Origin: Vitis vinifera
Lineage: Eukaryota; Streptophyta; Magnoliopsida; Vitales; Vitaceae
Assembly: GCF_030704535.1 (NCBI RefSeq)
Contig: NC_081817.1
Coordinates: 25,917,001 to 25,981,000, forward strand
Direction of reading: 5' to 3'
DNA: 64,000 nt
A model generated the notes under the pieces. That model was given only the letters and a program-made list of their open reading frames with translations. It had not been told where the DNA came from and searched no databases. Shown here one piece after another: positions 1 to 11,537 of the stretch (the stretch's first letter is position 1; the number at the start of each line of letters is the position of its first letter). Both the position numbers and the translations under genes were made by a program.

Positions 1-120
1 TAATTCAAGGGAAAATATTCATTCTTGAATTGTTTAATTTCTATGTGATAGAAGAAGTCATGCATGGAATTGCAGCAAAAAGGTTTATTTAATTTTGTTT
101 GGCTTCCGAGAAACCAACAG

Positions 121-2948
121 GTTCTGCAAAAATTACTCCAGCCAAGGATTTTGGGTGGCATGACCCAGGTTACATTCATTCAGCAATGATGACAGGACTT
201 CAGCCTTCAAGAAACTTCTCCTATAGGTATGGATGGTAAGATCTTTCAACTTCTATCCAAGCAGCCTAAATTTGTAATTAAAAGAAACATGGATTTTGGT
301 ATATTATGAAGCTTCGATTGTATCGATCGATGTTTGAAAGTAGTAAACCTGAGAACAAGTAGAGGAGAACTTTCCTAGCTACCTGAGAAATAAGCTTTTG
401 ATATATATGACCACTGGATGGTTCCAATCATTCTGAAAATAAAAATTCTTAGTATAGCAGAGAGTTTTACTTGGGTTATGGACTTTTTTGATGCAGTGAC
501 TCAGTTGGTTGGAGTAAGCTTACTCAATTCCGTACTCCACCTGCTGGGGGATCAGATGAACTCAGATTCATTGCATTTGGCGACATGGGAAAGTCTCCTC
601 GTGATAATTCTACTGAACACTTCATTCAGGTAGGAAACATTTGGTATTCCATATATCAAACTAAATCACACATCATTTTGGAAGTTCATTCTCTCTATTT
701 CTGTGTTGGAACACAAGAAAAATGATTTTGGCTAGCACATTCACCAAATGAAGGAAACTAGCCATCCACTACAGTATATATTAACCACTCCCCTCCCTCA
801 ACAATTTCCATCAAAATTCTCCACACATTTACTAATCAGAATTTTGTTTTGGAACAAGTATAGCCAGGATCTATCTCGGTAATTGAGGAGATAGCCAAGG
901 AAGTCAGTTCTGGCAATGTAGATTCCATCTTCCACATTGGAGATATTAGTTATGCCACAGGATTCTTAGTAGAATGGGATTTCTTCCTTAACCTTATCAA
1001 CCCGGTTGCTTCCCAAGTTTCTTACATGACTGCAATTGGAAACCATGAGATGTAAGTACCTCAACTTCTCCCTTTCCTTTTCCAACCATTAACCTGGTAT
1101 ATATTGTCAGCCTACTACCGAATAACTTAAGCCCCAGTGATCAAATTGATACTTTTATTGGAAAATTATGTATAACATTCATGCCACAAAAGAAATTTTT
1201 GTCACAATCTTTAGCTGATCTGTATGAAATTTCAGGGACTACCCGGGTTCAGTATCGATTCACCACACCCCCGATTCGGGTGGGGAATGTGGAATTCCTT
1301 ACTGGACTTATTTTCCAATGCCTACAATGGAAAAACAAAAGCCATGGTATTCCATTGAACAAGGAAGTGTTCACTTCACAATAATTTCAACCGAACATGA
1401 CTGTTCTGAAGATTCGGAGCAGGTAATGAAGCAGATTCTTTTACCATATTTAACATTCAATGTTTATCTTAATTTCTCACTATCTGTTTGATCATGCTGC
1501 TTTCTGTTTGTTAATTTTCTGACTGAAGAATTGGACTCTATTACAGTATGAATGGCTGAAAGAAGACATGGCTTCAGTTAATAGATCGAGAACCCCTTGG
1601 CTAATTGTTATGGGGTAAGTTGAAAGCAAAAAATATGCCATGGGTAGCCTAGAACTATAATTAATTGAAAGATTTGGTAACGTTACAGGCACAGACATAT
1701 GTATACTTCCTTAAAGTCAGGCCTCTCGAGACCAGACTTCATGTTTGTATCAGCTGTGGAGCCATTACTGCTGGCCAACAAGGTGAGTACGGACATATTT
1801 GGGTTTAAGACATTTAACTTACATTTCTAGTAATTGTACTGGCAAGAATAATTAGAGTCAAGTTTTCTATAAATTTATGTTTGAATTATCTTTAATCTTC
1901 TGAACATTGTTTTTAGGGTTCAAAAAACTTCACATTGAGATCTGTCGTCAGGTCATAGAATAAGTTTTGCTCGGTTGGTCTCTAAATACTAACAGTTGGG
2001 AACATGAACTAGGTTGATCTGGTTCTTGTTGGCCATGTCCACAACTACGAGAGAACTTGTGCTATTTATAACAATGAATGCCTAGCGATGCCTGGAAAAG
2101 ATTGGAGTGGGACTGCTGTCTATGATAACAGCAACTATACTGCCCCAGTTCAAGCAGTTATTGGAATGGCTGGCTTCTCCTTGGACAAGTTCCCAGCGAA
2201 TATTGTGAGTATAACTTTTCATTAATTCGTGTATGTACATGTTTACATAAGTATTCATCGTCACAAGGTTTACGTACAATGTACATTTTTGTTGTTGTCC
2301 ATGGATACAGGAGAATAATTGGAGTCTGTCAAGGATTTCTGAATATGGATATGTAAGAGGGCATGCAACAAGGGAAGAGTTAAGAATGGAGGTTGGTATC
2401 GTATATTTACTTGTTCTGTATAGTTTAATTTTCTGAGTCACAACACCATCCCAATAGAGATTTCAGTCTATCTCTAGCACGACTCACCTACATTAGCGAT
2501 ATGTCATTGGAGGATTAAGAATTTTCAATAACCGGCACAGGGAATTGATTGAATCAATGAGATGGTTAGCACATTATTAAAACCCCATGCATGTACTTAG
2601 TATACAGCTACTACACATAAGAACAACAAATCATTACAAGTTTAGGAATTAAGTTCTTCAACAAAATGAAACCCTAGCCTATAGCTCATGCAAAGACTGT
2701 TAGGTGTTAATAAATATCTAGATGTCATGCATGTTTGGTTACTGAGAAAAACGGAGAAATTCTAAACAGAATACTCAGCATACAATAGTTATATACTGAA
2801 CTTTCTCATTCATTTCCTTCATTTTTATTTTAGTTTGTTTTACTTTTTGCAGTTTGTAGAATCCAAAACTGGAACAGTTGGGGATAGCTTCCGCATCATT
2901 AAAAGCCCTGCAAAGTTCTTAGGAGAAGAAATAGATCCATTCTCTTGA
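121..2948 (+). CDS. Purple acid phosphatase 27-like gene, copy 1 (5'-truncated by window edge)
   Basis: This is the 3' part of a plant metallophosphoesterase gene of the PAP27/PAP24-like group (often labelled 'probable inactive purple acid phosphatase'). The enzyme family hydrolyses phosphate esters or pyrophosphates and is normally secreted. Exons read by frame and GT-AG sites are 121-235, 497-629, 864-1051, 1236-1422, 1547-1614, 1689-1782, 2013-2204, 2311-2391 and 2853-2948 (TGA). They match exons 5-13 of the complete neighbour starting at 7066 in phase, and in length except the tenth and last exons. Visible motifs are GDMG, GDISY, GNHE, GHRHMY and GHVHNYERT, the metal-binding blocks of the fold. 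The N-terminal exons lie outside the window. Compared with copy 2 it has a longer C-terminal tail (…KSPAKFLGEEIDPFS) and a Cys instead of Ser at the exon 5/6 junction. Family is certain; true activity is not shown by sequence. Confidence 0.9.
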
Positions 2949-3851
2949 GAGAGATATCATATGAATGTTCCAAATAAGAAGACAATGTGAAGACACAACT
3001 TTGGTATGATTAAATCTGTGAATAAACTCCTCAAGAAGGAAGGTTTTGAGGAATTCCTTTTGCTTTGTTGAATGGTTAACAAAGGACATCCTTTGTTTAT
3101 AGTTGTCAACTTAGCAAATGTTGTAAACCCAGAATGGGCTTTTTGCAACATAAAACAATAAGATCATAACATTGTTACTGTATTAAATATATAAAGTAAG
3201 GTATTGTTTGTTGTTTTAACTTTTTGTTGAAAATAACTTATTTTCAGATTTTAGATTTTTTTTTGTTCATTTATTATTTATTTCTTATTTCTTATTTCAG
3301 ATTTTTTTAATTGAAAATAACACATATATAGAATATTTACTAGAGAAAAAGATAAAAAGGGGAACACTTCTTGAATAATCAAATTTTAAAAAATAAGAAA
3401 TAAAAACTCAATTATCGCTCTCTATCTCTTTTTTCTTCTATAATTTCAAAGAAAATAAATTAAAAATAATTAAAAAAAAAAAACCAATTTCTTAAAAATA
3501 ACCCATTTCCCACCATCTAATGGCTATACAAAGAGCCAAAACCATGACAATCTTGTTCAGATTTTGGCCTTGCACTATAAGTTATAAAGGAAAGTTTAAA
3601 CAACATTATTGGGTGTGGGGTCAGCATATGCCCAAAGGGGGCAAGATCTCCTTCCTCTTGAAAAACCAAATTCCGATTAAAGGGGAAAAAAGTTTAACAA
3701 CTAAACTAAATTTTCCATTTTATGTGACATCATCCCCTCGAACTAATTTTTTCTATTTTACCCCTTGTCTTACATTGTAACAATGACTTTTAAGGCTACA
3801 ATTGATTAGAAGGAATTTTAGAATTTTAAGTTTTTATTTTTAGATATTTTT

Positions 3852-4175
3852 TTATTTAGAAGTTAATCTCCTTTCCAATAACAATCTATTAAGGATGTTG
3901 GAGACCATATTGCCACCATCAAGAGGAATGACTATAGGCACAAAGCTAGCTTTTAACCCTTCCTTTGCAAGCATGTGTTGTGCTACCGGCACGATGGACA
4001 AAGTCAAGGAAGGCAGTCTATTCATCCGGTCAATGGTGCCAATTTCCATTTCTTTTGTCCGTCTTTTGTAGTCAATCAAGGTGTGAGTTGAGTTAGGAGT
4101 TTCTAGTAGCAAGTCCTTTCCTTTGGGTAGGATGAAGGGCATTAGAAAATAATGCTTCCTATAGTGATATCTCAT
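3852..4175 (-). other. Unrecognised 107-codon open reading frame
   Basis: An open frame on the minus strand whose composition is less AT-biased than the surrounding spacer. The product would contain a basic stretch (DYKRRTKEMEIG) and a mixed hydrophobic segment (IVPVAQHMLAKEGLKASFV). I do not recognise the family. It could be a relic of a transposon or gene fragment, or chance. No promoter or partner exon was identified. Confidence 0.15.
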
Positions 4176-5019
4176 AGACTTAATTGACTACTAACTATCG
4201 TGATACAACATGATGTCAAAGCCTAAACACACGGTGCCTAATTCCTTACACCTTTGCGTGAAGAAAAGTCTCTCATTCATTTCATGTTCCATGACTCAAA
4301 ACTTCAACGGCATGTATTCATAGACAATCATGTATTCATGGACCCACTGTATTTTTTCTTTTCTTTAATTTGTTTGCATCCCAACATGTGTTTACATGGA
4401 AATCTCTATGCTCTTATATACAACGACTTGGTGTGTAACTGACCTAAATCCTTTAAGCAAAGGGCCCGGATACTTGGGCATGCTCCACATTTATGTGCAC
4501 CCCCATGTGTAACATGAAACTAGGCTCGTTATTAATGGAAATGCACCTTTTCCTTGTTGGGCGTATTGCAGAAATGAATTTTTCGTTATTTTTGGTTTTG
4601 TCTACTTCTAATCATTCTCATGAAACCTAAACCTGTCAATATGGGCTGCTCACAGCTTGGAAAGTGTATTTTCTTTAGGCAATAATCTAAACAGCTTGTA
4701 TACACATTTGACATCCAAGTGGATGATAAGAACCTGCTTGAATATATACATATATTTTGCATTTTCTTTTTCATTTTTTCTTTTAGTTTCCTACTTATTT
4801 AATCAAGCTTTCCAAATAATCTTTCTATTTTAGACCATGATGATCATATACAAGATGAATATTTTCAATCATTTTAAATTATTAAAGAATATGTACCCAT
4901 TTTAAAATGAAAAAAAAAGAAAATATTTTGAGTCTACTTGGCAACACAACTATTTTCCACATCAATTTTATGATCTCGAGAATAAAAATAATAAGACAAA
5001 TCATTTATCAACTAGAAAA

Positions 5020-5330
5020 TTGTTCTCTATTTTATGTACATAAAATAAGAGTGATTCACTTATTTTTTTAATGACGATTTTAAAATATAAGATTATTTAA
5101 AAAAATAATAATACAAACATGTAAAATGATTAAAAATAAAATACTAAATATAAAATTTATTTTTGAAACATATTTGAAGATATTAAAAATATGTTAAAAA
5201 TATTTTATTTCTCAAATAAACTTTTATTTTATAAAATATAAAAAAATGATTTTCAAAAACCATTATCAAAAATTATTTTTTAAAACCAATTAAAACAAAA
5301 CTAGCACTAAATAGGGTCTTCTTGATTGTA
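5020..5330. mobile_element. MITE-like repeat (family member 1)
   Basis: This AT-rich block shares runs such as 'aaaatgattaaaaataaa' and 'cttttattttataaaa' with blocks at about 8697-8910, 11022-11370 and (reverse complement) 30770-31112. It looks like a short non-autonomous DNA element typical of plant introns and spacers. The termini are eroded and no target duplication was verified. Confidence 0.35.
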
Positions 5331-6654
5331 TGTGAAAATACTCAACTAAAGAAAATGCTACAAAAATACCTGTTTTAGATTTTTTTTTTTTTTTTTTTGG
5401 CCTAACATGCATGTTTGAAGCCTCAAATTTGGACCATGCATGGCATCATCTACACATGGAGGCGTAGAAGGAATGTTGGAAATGTTTATTTTCAAATATT
5501 AATTCACTGGTACTCCAATCCAAAAACCGAATGCCACTGCTGATAAAAATTGATATATATAGATGAAGACCAATACCATTATATAACTTAGGTTTATTTT
5601 TTTTCTTATTTTAGACCTAATTTAATATTTGCCCATTGTGACCTTGCCCACACGTTACAAACTAAGGCCACTATTTTGTTACATACAAGTCCAAATTGCA
5701 GTCACTGCACAAATGCCTTCTACTTTGAACGTCATATATTTTCTACATCATTGAGATAATATTTATTGAACTTTTTTTAGTATAAAAGAAAATCATTTTT
5801 ATAATCATTTTGGTGATAGCCTTACCATATAATAATGTGGAAATATTTGATTAAAATTGATGAAATAATTCCATAATTGTGAATCAAACATTTCTTGTAT
5901 TTTTTCTTGAAAAGTAAAATAAACATCATTTACTATTTCAAGCATTTATACGTAAGTTTTCAAAAAAAAAAATTATTTTTACCCAAAAAAAATTTAACGA
6001 AACCATTTTTGTTGAAATAAGATAAAATAAAAAAATAAAAAACTAAAGAACTAAATTTCAAAAATTGGGCTTTCATAAACCATTTGAATCAAATAACCTA
6101 TAATATGTTACATAGGACAATTTAATTTATTATTATAATTATAAAATAATTAAATAAATATAATTATTATGATAAATACATGGAAACTAACTCATCTATT
6201 TTAAAAAACACAAAATCTACCCAAAAAAATCAATTAAAATTTATTTTCCTATCCTAAATTTAAATAACGGATAAACATTCAACATCATGAATTTATTAAA
6301 AAAAAAAATAGCATAACTGACAGTTGGAGACCTCTTTGGTATCACCATAACCAACGACATCACGTCCAAGAAATCCAAATTCTCCACGTAATATTCGCCT
6401 ACGTCTTGTTTCCTTCTTTTTTCATATATTTATATATATTTTTTAATTTTAATTTTTCTATAAATGTTTTGATCTAATCCCTTTTTCTTTGTCAACATCA
6501 TATCTAAACCAAGCAACGACATTTCTCCATTGATTTTTACATCCAAATTCTCAGATCACTATTCAGAATGGTATATATATTTGATGGGTAGTCAGAGGAT
6601 GGTGAAGAAGAAAAACTAGTCTTCAAACAAGGACTGGCTGGCCTTGTTGATTCT

Positions 6655-7075
6655 CTTTCTTAGAGCAACAGATTTTCTTGTCTTCCAAACATGTTTTGTC
6701 CGTATTTGGCCTCTTGAAAGTTTGCTTTTGTTGTTGGATTTTCTTCTCCTGCTGATATTCCCATTGAGTTTGATCAACAGTAGTCAAGATGGTATGCTAG
6801 ATGGAGAGTGAGAAAGAGTGAAGAAGAAAATCCAATTAGCCAACATAACTAGCTTGTTGATGCATATATATTGTCTTGGGACAACTAATTTTCTTGTCTT
6901 CCAAACATGTTTTTTGCTTCTTCTAGGGTTCTTTTCTTCCATTGATGTTTTCATGCATTCCATTGATGTAACTCAGATGGAAATTAAGAAAATCCAATAA
7001 CCAATCAACAAAGCAAGCCTTGTTATTTTCTCCCTTGGAACGACAAATTTTCTTGTCCTCCAAACATGTCTTCTC
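6655..7075 (+). repeat. Three diverged copies of the PAP start region
   Basis: The motif 'ttttcttgtcttccaaacat' recurs with flanking similarity near 6672, 6890 and 7048 (the third copy has one change). In each case it leads into an ATG. Only the third ATG (7066) opens into the phosphatase frame. Nearby phrases such as 'agaaaatccaat' also repeat. The pattern suggests an imperfect local tandem duplication of the leader and start-codon region. Confidence 0.6.
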
Positions 7076-10000
7076 CCTCTTCTTCCATGAAACCCTCCAT
7101 TTCTTCATGGGTTTTCAGACTTTTCTTAGCTGCTGTCTTACTTTCCTTTCCCGGTCCTTGTTCTTCTTCGTTTTCGCCTCCCATAACCATCAGCTCCATT
7201 GATGAGTTCCAAAACTACACTGCAATATCCGATTTCCGGATACTGAATAGAAGAGTTTTGGTGGAGTGTCCCGATGCAAACCCTTATCTTCAAATCAACG
7301 TTAGCAAGACTTCAAGCCTCTCCGATGAAGAATACCTCACTGTCACCGTTAGCGGAGTTCTACTTCCCGCAGAGACTGATTGGGTGGCCATGATTTCCCC
7401 TTCTCATTCCGAGTAAGAAGATTACTAACCACTCTTTGTTTCATAAATACTAAGAATGAAGCATATGTGAAAAAAGTCAGATGAAACTGTTTTTTTTTAA
7501 TTAATGTTTCGGGCACTGTTTGGTTCTTGAAATTTTCGATGTAAAATTGGAAGGAAAGAAAATAAAGAAAAAAAAAAGTGAAAGAAAAAAAAAAAAAAAA
7601 TTCCAAGTAACCAAACATACCCTTAATGTTACTCAAAATTTCCAAGAATAAGAATTGACATGAAAATGAAATCAAATCTTTCTCTTTTCAATTCTAACCA
7701 TTCTTTCACTTGACTTGTTCTTGTGTTTTTCTCCATGAGCAGTGTCTCAAGTTGTCCATTAGCTGCAATTTTCTATATACAAACTGGTGACATTAGTAAC
7801 TTGCCTCTTCTCTGCCATTATCCTGTCAAGGTACATGATGTGACCAAGACCAGTTACTTGTCTTATTGGAAGTACTACTGGAGATGTAAAATGAAAGTGA
7901 CCAAGACCAAAAGCACACGTATTTGGAAGAGAATTTCTAAATGCTTAATTTCGATTAAAATTGCAGGCACAGTTTGTGAGCAATGATCCTGACTACCTCA
8001 GTTGCAAGAAACAGGAATGCAAGAAGTATGAGAATGGCAAATGTGTAGCGGTCACCTGCGCCGGCTCGTTAACATTTCATGCTATCAACATCAGAACAGA
8101 CATTGAGTTTGTGTTCTTCGCTGGTGGATTCCAAACCCCTTGCATTTTGACTAGATCAAACCCTGTGAGCTTTGCTAGTCCAGAAAAGCCATTATATGGA
8201 CACATCTCAAGCATAGATTCAACTGGAACATCTGTAAGCAGCCATTTTCATACTATGATCAAATACTGAATGTGTTCATTTGTGTTCCATCTTAGCAAAA
8301 GGTACTGATTACTGCAGATGAGATTAACATGGGTCAGTGGTGATAAAGAGCCTCAACAAGTTCAATATGAAGGCAAATCAGAAGAATCAGAAGTTGTAAC
8401 ATTTACACAAGGTGATATGTGTGGTAAGTCACCATCTTCCTACTTCCTGTGCAAATGATTAATTATATTTTTTGCTGGCTGTTATCCTAATTAATTTTGT
8501 TTATACGTGATAGAAGAACTCATGGAATTGAAACAAAAAATTCACTTGGTTTTATTTGATTCCTGGGAAACGAACAGGCACTGAAAAAACTAGTCCAGCC
8601 AAGGATTTTGGGTGGCATGATCCCGGTTACATTCATTCAGCAGTGATGACAGGACTTCAGCCTTCAAGCACCTTCTCCTATAAATATGGAAGGTAAGGCC
8701 CGGTTTGGCAACTGTTTTTTAGAACAATTTTCATAAGAGAATAAATTTGACAACCAGAAAACAGTAAACAAAACAGAAAATAAAATTTATTTTAAAAACA
8801 TCGAAACAAATTAAGAGCATTTCAAGTTTTTAAACAGACTTGTATTCTATAAAACATAAAAAAACTGTTTTTCATAACTATTCTCGGAAATACTTGTCAA
8901 ATTGAGCCTAAAATTGCCAAGTAGAGGAGAACTTTATCTACCTCCAAAATAGTCTTGTTATGACCATTGGAGGGGAGAGTTTTTACTTTGGGTAATGGAC
9001 TTTTTGATGCTTTAGTACCTTCACTGCAGTGACTCGGTTGGTTGGAGTGATCAAATTCAATTCCGGACTCCACCTGCTGGGGGATCAGATGAACTCAGAT
9101 TTATTGCATTTGGTGACATGGGAAAGGCTCCTCGTGATGCTTCTGCTGAACACTACATTCAGGTAGGAACCATTTGGTATTTCATCAAACTAAATCACAG
9201 ACCATTTTAGAAGATCATTCTCTCTATCTCTGTTTTGGGACACTGAATGAAAATCCCATATTCACACAAGTATTAATTAACCACTTCCATCCCTCAACAA
9301 TTTCTATCAAATTTTTCAACACACTTGCTAATCAGGATTTTGGTTTGGAACACATGTAGCCAGGATCTATCTCGGTAATTGAGGCCGTAGCCAAAGAACT
9401 CAGTTCTGGGAATATAGATTCCATCTTCCACATTGGAGATATTAGTTATGCCACAGGCTTCTTAGTAGAATGGGATTTCTTCCTCCACCTTATCAACCCA
9501 GTTGCTTCCCAAGTTTCTTACATGACTGCAATTGGAAACCACGAGATGTAAGTACCTCAATTGGAAACCACCATAACTTAATTAAGGTTTTGGTCAAATT
9601 GATAGTGTAAGAAGATATCAGGATTTTAATCAAGGGTTATTTGATTAAAAGGGTTATTGAAAACACGATTTTGGAAGAATGATCTTGTCTTTTAAAAGCA
9701 TGAAATATAGCCTCTTTCTCTAATAAAAATACCCTTCAACCATTTTTTAATTCTCATCTCCCATCGAATACTGATAAAAAGTTTGAGGGTAAAAATATCG
9801 GTTTTGGCACTATATTTAGCTGAGGTGCATGAAATTTCAGGGACTACCCGGATGCAGAATCAATTTACAAAACTCCTGACTCGGGTGGAGAATGTGGAGT
9901 TCCTTACTGGACTTATTTTCCAATGCCTACAGTGCAAAAAGAAAAGCCATGGTATTCCATTGAACAAGGAAGTGTTCACTTCACAATAATTTCAACCGAA

Positions 10001-11537
10001 CATGACTGGGCTGAAAGTGCCGAGCAGGTAAAATGAAACATATTCTTCTTCCATATTTAGCATTCAATGTTTCTCTTTCTGATTGTCTGTTGGACCATCA
10101 TACATTGTGCTTTTCATCCATTTGCTGACCAAAAAATTGTACTTTCTTACAGTATGAATGGATGAAAAATGACATGGCTTCAGTTGATAGATCGAAAACC
10201 CCTTGGCTAATTTTTATTGGGTAAGTTGAAAGCAAAAATATGTCATAGGTAGCTTAGAACAACAATTCATTAACAGATTGGTAAAAATTACAGGCACAGA
10301 CATATGTATACTTCCACAACCAGTTTGGGCTCCTCCGACTTCATATCAGCCGTAGAGCCATTATTGCTGGCCAACAAGGTGAGTATGGACCTATTACGCT
10401 TCAGACTTGTAATTTGCACTGAATACTAAAAGTTGGGAACATGAACTAGGTTGATCTGGTTCTCTTTGGTCATGTGCACAACTACGAGAGAACTTGTGCT
10501 ATTTATGACCATGAATGCAAAGGGATGCCTAAGAAGGATGAAGATGGGATCGACACCTATGATAACAGCAATTATACTGCCCCAGTTCAAGCAGTCATTG
10601 GAATGGCTGGCTTCAGCTTGGACAAGTTCCCGGATGATGATGTGAGTATAACTTTGCATGCATTCGAGTTCGTATATTTTGTATATGTGTCCATGTTTAT
10701 AAGTGTTCATACATTTTATTTTTGTCCATGGATACAGGATAATGCTTGGAGTTTGTCAAGGATTTCTGAATATGGATATGTAAGAGGGCATGCAACATGG
10801 GAAGAGTTAAAAATGGAGGTTAGTTTTGTATGCCTTTGATCAATGGGCTGTGCTTAAAAATTCTTTCATTAAATCACCTTAATAGCAAATTATTAGAAAC
10901 CTCATGCATATACTAACCATATAGCTACATATAAGGACAACAAAACATTGCAAGTTTACGAACTTTTGGACCAAAATGAAACCTAGCCTAGTTCATGCAC
11001 ATACTCTTAGATATTTAGGACTTGTTTGGTAACTGTTTTTAAAAATAGTTTTCTACTTTCTAAAGCAAGACAATTTTTTTTTCCTTAAAAACAAAAATTG
11101 GGGTGTTTTCGAGAATATCTTTTAATTATTTTTACTTATTTTTTGTGAGAGTTTTTAAAAAACAGTTATACAAATATGGAGAATGATTAAAAATAAAGCA
11201 TTATATATAAAAGTTATTTTAAAAAAAATATATTTAAGAACATAAAAAAAAAAAACAGGTTAAAAGCATTTGAGTTTTCAACTATACTTTTATTCTACAA
11301 GACATCATAGAATTGTTTTCAAAAATTGTTATTCATAATTGTTTTCAAAAATACTTTTCAAATAGAGGCTTATTTTCTACTTTTGTGTGTAGTGCATGTT
11401 TGGCAACCAAAGACACCATGCAATAAGTCATACTAAAATTTTCTCATTCATTTCCTTTCTTATTCTTGCAGTTTGTAGAAAGCAATACAAGAAAAGTTGG
11501 GGATAGCTTCCGCATCATTAGAAGTCAAAGTTCCTAG
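7066..11537 (+). CDS. Purple acid phosphatase 27-like gene, copy 2 (complete)
   Basis: Complete metallophosphoesterase gene of the PAP27/PAP24-like group. Exons: 7066-7412, 7743-7830, 7967-8233, 8318-8423, 8578-8692, 9030-9162, 9360-9547, 9841-10027, 10153-10220, 10294-10378, 10450-10641, 10738-10818 and 11472-11537 (TAG). Phases join to 1923 nt, or 640 aa. Residues 1-36 look like a secretory signal, followed by the Fn3-like N-terminal domain and then the catalytic fold. Metal-binding blocks are visible: GDMG 336-339, GDISY 378-382, GNHE 411-414, GHRHMY 500-505 and GHVHNYERT 535-543. The expected role is hydrolysis of phosphoesters or nucleotide pyrophosphates in the secretory path or apoplast; homologues are often labelled 'inactive', but the motifs seen here look intact. 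It is a tandem paralogue of the gene ending at 2948. The start was chosen because this ATG gives the signal peptide; two upstream copies of the same context do not open a frame. Confidence 0.93.
7509..7622. mobile_element. hAT-like MITE with 8-bp target duplication in PAP copy 2 intron 1
   Basis: A 114-bp insert flanked by the direct repeat ttaatgtt (7501-7508 and 7623-7630). Its ends are imperfect inverted repeats: 'gggcactgtttggtt' at the left, and at the right a sequence whose reverse complement reads 'gggtatgtttggtt'. The interior is A-rich. An 8-bp target duplication is the size made by hAT transposases. Confidence 0.65.
8697..8912. mobile_element. MITE-like repeat (family member 2) next to a PAP 5' splice site
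   Basis: The block begins 'gcccggtttggcaactgttt' and ends 'acttgtcaaattgagcc', an imperfect inverted terminal pair. It lies in PAP copy 2 intron 5, starting only four or five bases after the donor GT at 8693. The matching intron of copy 1 lacks it. It shares internal sequence with the block at 11022-11370. Confidence 0.5.
11022..11370. mobile_element. MITE-like repeat (family member 3) in PAP copy 2 intron 12
   Basis: Starts 'ggacttgtttggtaactgtt' and ends 'aatacttttcaaatagaggc', resembling the member at 8697-8912. Copy 1's corresponding intron (2392-2852) does not contain it, so it probably inserted after the PAP duplication. Confidence 0.5.

Larger units (their letters stand above)
2949..6650. 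other. Intergenic region between the two PAP genes
   Basis: This AT-rich spacer of about 3.7 kb holds the 3' untranslated region of PAP copy 1 at its left end. Around 3190-3480 there is a T/A-rich stretch resembling MITE sequence seen elsewhere in the window. A MITE-like block lies at about 5020-5330, and a T17-type homopolymer near 5380. One open frame on the minus strand (3852-4175) is listed separately. I see no convincing conserved gene here. Confidence 0.5.

Noticed and set aside
3520..3780. 86-codon plus-strand frame
   Set aside because: No conserved features; adjacent to low-complexity T/A-rich sequence.
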